Source: CAYSIX01 sp964431205
Lineage (GTDB): Bacteria; Planctomycetota; Phycisphaerae; Phycisphaerales; Phycisphaeraceae
Assembly (NCBI GenBank): GCA_964431205.1
Contig: CAYSIX010000060.1
Span: forward strand, 1 to 18,618
Direction of reading: 5' to 3'
Length of the DNA stretch: 18,618 nt
Each line of letters begins with the position of its first letter. The first letter of the stretch is position 1. Under the pieces are notes generated by a model that made no database searches, was not told where the DNA came from, and was given only the letters and a program-made list of their open reading frames with translations. A program made the translations under genes and the position numbers. Below, in pieces: positions 14,657-18,618 of this stretch.

Positions 14657-15940
14657 ATGCCCGGGCAAGAACCGATCGACGTGTTGTTTGTCTGTGAGCT
14701 GGGCCTTTGGCCGTTCGACCAGGGCTACCGCGTGCACGGCAGCCAGATGGCGCGGGCGCTTTCGCGGCGGGGTCTGCGTGTGCGCGTGGCGACGATCGAG
14801 CCGATCATCGGCGACGCCCCGCCTTGGCTGAAGACCATGCTGGTGCCTTGGCCCACGTCCGCGTCCGACGACGACGTCGAGGCGCTGGTGGCCGGCTGGG
14901 GTGGATCCGCGGTGGCGTGGCGGCGGCGCGTGGCGGCGCACCAGGGCGTGGACGCCTCACGCTTCGCGGGGATCTTCCCGCTCGTGCGGGCCGTGCGCCC
15001 GCGCCTGGTGATCGGCCTGGGCCAGCACAGCCCGATGATGATGCGGCCGCTCGCACGGGCTTACCCGGGGTTGGGCACGCTGTGGTACGCCGCCGACGAG
15101 CTGGCGTGGTTTCAGCTCTCGTGCCTGCGGCGGGAAGGGTGGCGGCGGGCGCCGGCGCGGCTGCGCAGCGCGGCGGTGTACGCGTTGCTCGAACGGCTGT
15201 TCGCGCGGGGCCTGGGCGGGGTGATCACAGTCAGCCCGACCGACGCAAGGCTGATGCGGTGGATCGGCGGCGTTCGCGACGTGGCGATGATCCGAAACGG
15301 CGTAGACGCCGACTATTTCTCCCCGAGCGGTCGCGCGCCCGAGCCGCGGTCGCTGGTCTTCTGGGGGCGGATGGACTTCGAGCCGAACGTGGACGCGGTC
15401 TGCTGGTTCGCCCGCTGTGTCTGGCCGCGGCTGCGGGAGCGGCACGGCGACGCGCGCTGGTGGATCGTGGGCAAGCGGCCGACGGCGGCGGTCCAGGCGC
15501 TGGAGCGGCACGCCGGCGTGACGGTGACGGGCGCGGTGGTAGACGTGCGGTCATGGGCGCAGCGTGCGGCGGTGACGGTGCTGCCGATGCGCTGCGGCGG
15601 CGGGATCAAGAACAAGCTGCTGGAAGCGGCGGCGATGGGCCTGCCGATCGTGGCCTCACCGCGCGCTGTGCGCGGCCTGACGTTGCCGCATCCCCCGCCG
15701 GTGACCACCTGCCGTCGCCCGAACGCTTGGATCGAGACGATCGAACGGCTGTGGCATGACGCGGGCGCGCGGCAGCGCCTCGGCGACGCGGCGCGCTCTT
15801 GGGTCCAGCGCACGCACGACTGGGACACCGCGGCTCTGGAGCTGGTGCGGTTCACACGCGAGACGATGGCGCCGGATCCGGGCCTGCGAACGACGTCCCG
15901 ACCCGTGGACGACGCCGCGCCAGTGCGGCGCGCGGCCTGA
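14657..15940 (+). CDS. GT4-like glycosyltransferase, PEP-CTERM/exosortase-associated type
   Basis: Second GT-B glycosyltransferase, 427 residues. IDVLFVCELGLWPFDQGYRV (7-26) forms the N-terminal Rossmann start. The C-terminal half has LVFWGRMDFEPNVDAVCWFA (233-252), then WWIVGKRPTAAVQAL and the phosphate-binding PMRCGGGIKNKLLEAAAMG (310-328). This layout resembles the family of sugar transferases found with PEP-CTERM/EpsH systems (TIGR03087-like). That match is by eye and would link the gene to export of PEP-CTERM proteins such as the lyase-like protein in this window. GAGG at 14647-14650 lies six bases before the ATG. It is cotranscribed with the preceding glycosyltransferase. Codons favour G in third position. 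Confidence 0.85.
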   Translation: MPGQEPIDVLFVCELGLWPFDQGYRVHGSQMARALSRRGLRVRVATIEPIIGDAPPWLKTMLVPWPTSASDDDVEALVAGWGGSAVAWRRRVAAHQGVDASRFAGIFPLVRAVRPRLVIGLGQHSPMMMRPLARAYPGLGTLWYAADELAWFQLSCLRREGWRRAPARLRSAAVYALLERLFARGLGGVITVSPTDARLMRWIGGVRDVAMIRNGVDADYFSPSGRAPEPRSLVFWGRMDFEPNVDAVCWFARCVWPRLRERHGDARWWIVGKRPTAAVQALERHAGVTVTGAVVDVRSWAQRAAVTVLPMRCGGGIKNKLLEAAAMGLPIVASPRAVRGLTLPHPPPVTTCRRPNAWIETIERLWHDAGARQRLGDAARSWVQRTHDWDTAALELVRFTRETMAPDPGLRTTSRPVDDAAPVRRAA

Positions 15941-15979
15941 GGTGCGCCGCGGCGACACGACAGATTGAACGGATACACG

Positions 15980-16405
15980 ATGGCGTGGACGACGATGCAC
16001 TTCGCGGTGGGGATGGCCGGCGGCGGCGCGCTCGCCGGGCTCGGCTGCCTCGTCGCCCGACGCGGCTGGCGGCTGCTGCCGTTCGCCATGACGATCGGTG
16101 GCGTCTGGGCGCTCGTGCCCGACCTGCCACGCATCTTCCGCGAGGACTTCCCCGGCCTGCCCTTCGCCGCCACCCTCGGCGACAAGGCCCTCGAACGTTC
16201 GCTGCACCGCGTCGGCGACCTGTTCTTCTTCCACCGCAGCCTCGACCAGCAACCGCACGAGCTGGCCCTGCACGGGCTGACCCTCATCCTGCTGCTCTAC
16301 AACCTCGCGCTCGTGCAGCTCTGGTGGCTGGGCCGACGTTCGCGTTCGGGGCTTCGCCGTGCTCGGCCCGCGGCTTCGAAGAGGACGCGCGAAGCCGAGG
16401 GCTGA
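15980..16405 (+). CDS. Small membrane protein, uncharacterised (DUF457-like)
   Basis: Predicted membrane protein of 141 residues from the ATG at 15980. A TTG five codons earlier gives a longer version that is less likely. It has hydrophobic segments at about residues 5-26 (HFAVGMAGGGALAGLGCLVA), 33-50 and a C-terminal one (about 98-118, LTLILLLYNLALVQLWWLG). His7, the VPDLPRIF motif and the later His residues (LHRVGDLFFFHR, LALHG) recall the metal-dependent hydrolase-like DUF457/YdjM membrane family. The resemblance is loose, so I do not claim a function. The last 20 residues are basic and overlap a DNA hairpin (16371-16397). It follows the glycosyltransferases after 39 bases and may belong to that operon. 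Confidence 0.72.
   Translation: MAWTTMHFAVGMAGGGALAGLGCLVARRGWRLLPFAMTIGGVWALVPDLPRIFREDFPGLPFAATLGDKALERSLHRVGDLFFFHRSLDQQPHELALHGLTLILLLYNLALVQLWWLGRRSRSGLRRARPAASKRTREAEG
16371..16397. other. Perfect 8-base inverted repeat at the end of the small membrane gene
   Basis: CGGCTTCG (16371-16378) and CGAAGCCG (16390-16397) are exact inverted repeats with an 11-base loop, inside the last codons of the membrane protein. No T-tract follows directly; TTTTCT appears only at 16440-16445. A terminator function is therefore unproven. Confidence 0.4.
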
Positions 16406-16444
16406 GTGAAACCAGGCCCCGGCTCCACGGGCGCCACGGCTTTT

Positions 16445-16813
16445 CTACGAGCCGAGCAGTTGATCCATCCCCGGCAGGTTCAGCCCGCCGGTCGCCTGCG
16501 TTAGCTCCTGCCGAACCAGCTCCTGCGCCCGCTCCAGCGCCTCGTTCGTCGCCGAGAGCACGAGCTGCTCGATCATCTCGCGGTCGGCCTGCTCACCCTC
16601 GCCGGCCAGCACCGCGATCATTGCCGGGTCCAGCTCCACCGCCGTGATCCGCATCTTCCCGTTCGCCGTCACCCGCACCGCCCCGGCACCGGCGTCGGCC
16701 GTCACCGTCTTCGACTCCAGCTCACGCTGCATCTGCTCGAACCGCTCACGCAGCTCCGACGTGTTGCCCAGCAGCCCGGCGAGCTGCTTGAGGTTCTTCA
16801 TCTGATCAAACAT
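16445..16813 (-). CDS. ybaB: YbaB/EbfC-family nucleoid-associated protein
   Basis: Small DNA-binding dimer of 122 residues, near the family's usual 105-115. It starts MFDQMKNLKQLAGLLGN and continues with the coiled-coil helix RERFEQMQRELESKTV (about 23-38). The strand VRVTANGKMRITAVELDP (46-63) and the C-terminal helix with SATNEALERAQELVRQEL (87-104) are diagnostic. GGAG (16824-16827) lies ten bases before the ATG. It follows dnaX after 33 bases, the widely conserved dnaX-ybaB pairing, often continued by recR. Here recR is replaced by a convergent gene. Confidence 0.95.
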   Translation of the reverse strand: MFDQMKNLKQLAGLLGNTSELRERFEQMQRELESKTVTADAGAGAVRVTANGKMRITAVELDPAMIAVLAGEGEQADREMIEQLVLSATNEALERAQELVRQELTQATGGLNLPGMDQLLGS

Positions 16814-16846
16814 CGTGGGGTCACTCCATCGAGCCGTGTCGGCGGC

Positions 16847-18618
16847 TCACTCGTTGGTCGGCTCGTTCTCCGGCGCCTGGCTGGTTGTCCGGCCCGACGC
16901 CTCGCCGCGGACGTTCACCAGCGTCGCGTCGGGGAACGCCTCCATCGCCGCCCGCACGAGCGGCAGGTTCATCGCCTCCTGGCGGTCGGGCCCGGCCGGC
17001 GACGGCTCGGCCGAGGCGCCCGCCGAGCCGTCCGCTTCCTTTCGCGGTCGGATCGCGATCCGCATCGTTCGGCCCGCCAGCTCCCGCAGCTCGTCGGTCA
17101 ATGCCCCCAGGATCCGCTCATTACGGGCGAAACCGAGCACCTCGCGGTGCCCGCTGCGCGGCGAGAGCACCAGGGTCTGCCCATCGCACGAGACCAGCTC
17201 CACGAACCGCAGCCACGCGAAGGCGGGCCGCGCGCCGGCTCGCTGCTGAAGCCGCCGCCACAGTTCATCCGCGTCGTCGGTGTCGCTCACGCCTTCGTCC
17301 CGGCCCGGCCGCGATGGGGCCGCGCTCGACGTGGACCCACCGTTCTGCAGATACCGCTGCGTGGTCTGGGAGCGCACAGTCGCCGGCTCGAGCGTCGGCG
17401 GCGCCGCCTGCGTCCGCGGCGCATTCGCCCGCGGCGCCAGCGACACGTTCAGTCGCGCCGGCTCATCGCCGGGCTTTTTTTTTTCGCCGTCCCCGCCCAC
17501 ACCCTTGCCGCTCAGCAGCGCCGCCACGTCCGCCATCTTCTCGGCCAGCGCCATCCGCACCATCGCCGCCTCGAACAGCGCCGCCGGGTTCGAGCTGGCC
17601 CGCGACTGACGCTGCACGTTCTCACACAGGGCGATCAGGTACGTCAGCGCCGCGGCATCGAACCGCTGGGCCTGCTCGGCGGCACGCTGGCGCGCCTCGT
17701 CGGACAGCTCGATGAGCTCGCTGTCCGCCCCGCACGCCGCGATGAGCATGAGCTGGCGAAACCGCTCGATCAGCACGTCGAGCAACTGGTCCTGCGCGAT
17801 CCCGCCGCGGCGCAGCTCGTCGGCGCGGCGCAGCGTCGCCGCGACGTCGCCCGCCGCGATCGCGTCCACCACGGTCTCGAGCAACTGCTCGTTCGGCAGG
17901 CCGAACATCTGCTCGAGCACCTGCATCGTCAGCGGCGACTCCCCGGTCGCCAGCAGCCGATCCAGCAGCGACAGCCCGTCGCGCATCGACCCGGCCGCCA
18001 GCCGCGCCACCTGCCAGAGCACCTGCTCCTCGGCCTCGCGGCCCTCGGCGGCCAGCACGCGGCCCAGGTGCTCGGCGATCTGCCGCGTGGGGATGTTGCG
18101 GAAGTCGAACCGCTGGCAGCGCGACTGGATCGTCGGCAGCACCTTGTGCGGTTCGGTGGTGCAGAGGATGAACTTCACGTGCGGCGGCGGCTCCTCCATG
18201 GTCTTGAGCAGCGCGTTGAACGCCGCCGTCGAGAGCATGTGCACCTCGTCGATGATGTAGACCTTGAACCGCGCCTGGCCCGTGGGCGAGAGGCTGGCGT
18301 TGGAGATGAGCTGGCGGGCGTTCTCGACGCTGTTGTTCGACGCGCCGTCGATCTCGATGACGTTCAGGTCGTCGCCGCGCATGATCGCCTCGACCATGCG
18401 CTGCTGGACCGCGACGGGCGGGAACTCGTGGTCGGTCTCGGGGGTGGGGGCGTCTTCGACGGCGTCGGGCGCGTTCAGGGCGCAGGCAAAGATGCGGGCC
18501 ATGGAGGTCTTGCCGACGCCGCGGGTGCCGGTGAACAGGTAGGCGTGCGCGACGCGGTCGGTGGCGATGGCGTTGCGGAGGGTGCGGGCGATCGGTTCCT
18601 GGCCGATGACGCCGCCGA
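16847..18618 (-). CDS. dnaX: DNA polymerase III clamp-loader subunit tau/gamma (5' end outside window)
   Basis: AAA+ ATPase of the clamp loader, 589 residues visible. The frame runs through the right edge, so an internal ATG at 18502 is not the start. Visible motifs are the VIGQEPIARTLRNAIA N-terminal region, Walker A GTRGVGKTS, DLNVIEIDGASNNSVENARQ, Walker B IIDEVHMLS, NALLKTMEEPPPHVKFILCT, and sensor/arginine finger IQSRCQRF. The zinc module that usually follows ALNC is replaced by ALNAPDAVEDAPTPETDHEF, without its four cysteines. Domain III continues to about visible residue 375. An A10 run then encodes EKKK (visible residues 378-381) and leads into an Ala/Pro-rich linker. The last ~150 residues form a tau-type C-terminal domain (ELWRRLQQRAGARPAFAWLR). 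ybaB follows. Confidence 0.96.
   Translation of the reverse strand, partial: GGVIGQEPIARTLRNAIATDRVAHAYLFTGTRGVGKTSMARIFACALNAPDAVEDAPTPETDHEFPPVAVQQRMVEAIMRGDDLNVIEIDGASNNSVENARQLISNASLSPTGQARFKVYIIDEVHMLSTAAFNALLKTMEEPPPHVKFILCTTEPHKVLPTIQSRCQRFDFRNIPTRQIAEHLGRVLAAEGREAEEQVLWQVARLAAGSMRDGLSLLDRLLATGESPLTMQVLEQMFGLPNEQLLETVVDAIAAGDVAATLRRADELRRGGIAQDQLLDVLIERFRQLMLIAACGADSELIELSDEARQRAAEQAQRFDAAALTYLIALCENVQRQSRASSNPAALFEAAMVRMALAEKMADVAALLSGKGVGGDGEKKKPGDEPARLNVSLAPRANAPRTQAAPPTLEPATVRSQTTQRYLQNGGSTSSAAPSRPGRDEGVSDTDDADELWRRLQQRAGARPAFAWLRFVELVSCDGQTLVLSPRSGHREVLGFARNERILGALTDELRELAGRTMRIAIRPRKEADGSAGASAEPSPAGPDRQEAMNLPLVRAAMEAFPDATLVNVRGEASGRTTSQAPENEPTNE
17458..17484 (-). promoter_or_regulatory. 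A10 slippage site with downstream hairpin in dnaX
   Basis: On the coding strand GAA AAA AAA AAG occupies 17474-17485, giving ten consecutive A's (17475-17484). Two bases later CCGGC (17472-17468) pairs with GCCGG (17462-17458) over a GATGA loop. A -1 shift, or one extra A in the message, reads GCC CGG CGA TGA and stops at 17463-17465. Loss of one A stops at TGA 17449-17451. The truncated product would end at about visible residue 384 of 589, keeping domains I-III. This matches the logic of gamma synthesis by -1 ribosomal frameshifting in E. coli and by transcriptional slippage on A9 in Thermus thermophilus. Confidence 0.75.

Noticed and set aside
16406..16444. Terminator between the small membrane gene and ybaB (CCACGGGCGCCACGG then TTTTCT)
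   Set aside because: CCACGG is repeated directly, not inverted, so no stable hairpin precedes the T's.
18503..18618. Treating ATG at 18502 as the dnaX start
   Set aside because: The same frame continues to the window edge and encodes the conserved N-terminal region with Walker A, so the true start lies outside the window.

Overview
The window is GC-rich DNA that most likely comes from a planctomycete, probably of the Phycisphaerae type. This is inferred from gene content, not from a search. The main clues are a secreted lyase-like protein with a dockerin-type EF-hand pair followed by a PEP-CTERM tail, the hpnC-hpnD-hpnE squalene set, weak or missing Shine-Dalgarno sequences before many genes, and an rpsL-rpsG pair that is not followed by fusA or tuf. 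I see no tRNA, rRNA, CRISPR array, transposase or integrase. No gene-free stretch exceeds 300 bases; the longest are about 4566-4831 and 13302-13498.

Layout. Positions 1-901 hold the 3' end of rpsL and the whole of rpsG (+). Positions 1076-4565 (-) hold a GTP/ATP-type ABC-2 exporter trio (ATPase, permease, permease) followed by an UPF0316/DUF2179 membrane protein. Position 4832 starts a large exported beta-helix, lyase-like protein (+). It is followed by a KefA/MscS-type mechanosensitive channel and a CorA-type magnesium channel only three bases apart, a likely ion and osmotic homeostasis pair. Positions 9616-13301 (-) hold hpnC, hpnD and hpnE, which together make squalene from farnesyl diphosphate. 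Positions 13499-15940 (+) hold two GT4 glycosyltransferases, then a small membrane protein at 15980-16405. Positions 16445-18618 (-) hold the conserved pair dnaX (5' end outside the window) and ybaB.

The most interesting signal is in dnaX. An uninterrupted run of ten adenines on the coding strand sits at the domain III/IV junction, in an otherwise very GC-rich gene. It is followed at once by a small GC hairpin, and both alternative frames stop within a few codons. This looks like a programmed slippage site that makes a short gamma-type and a long tau-type clamp-loader subunit. The same DnaX lacks the four cysteines of the usual zinc module. Other points are a natural arginine at the S12 position where Lys-to-Arg gives streptomycin resistance, two possible leaderless promoters, a dispersed-type palindrome near the start of hpnE, an AT-rich repeat-bearing spacer splitting the two ABC permease genes, and a perfect 36-base duplication encoding the two dockerin loops.

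Limits: all family calls come from reading motifs by eye. Start sites of the UPF0316 gene, hpnE and mscS are uncertain and are discussed in their entries.
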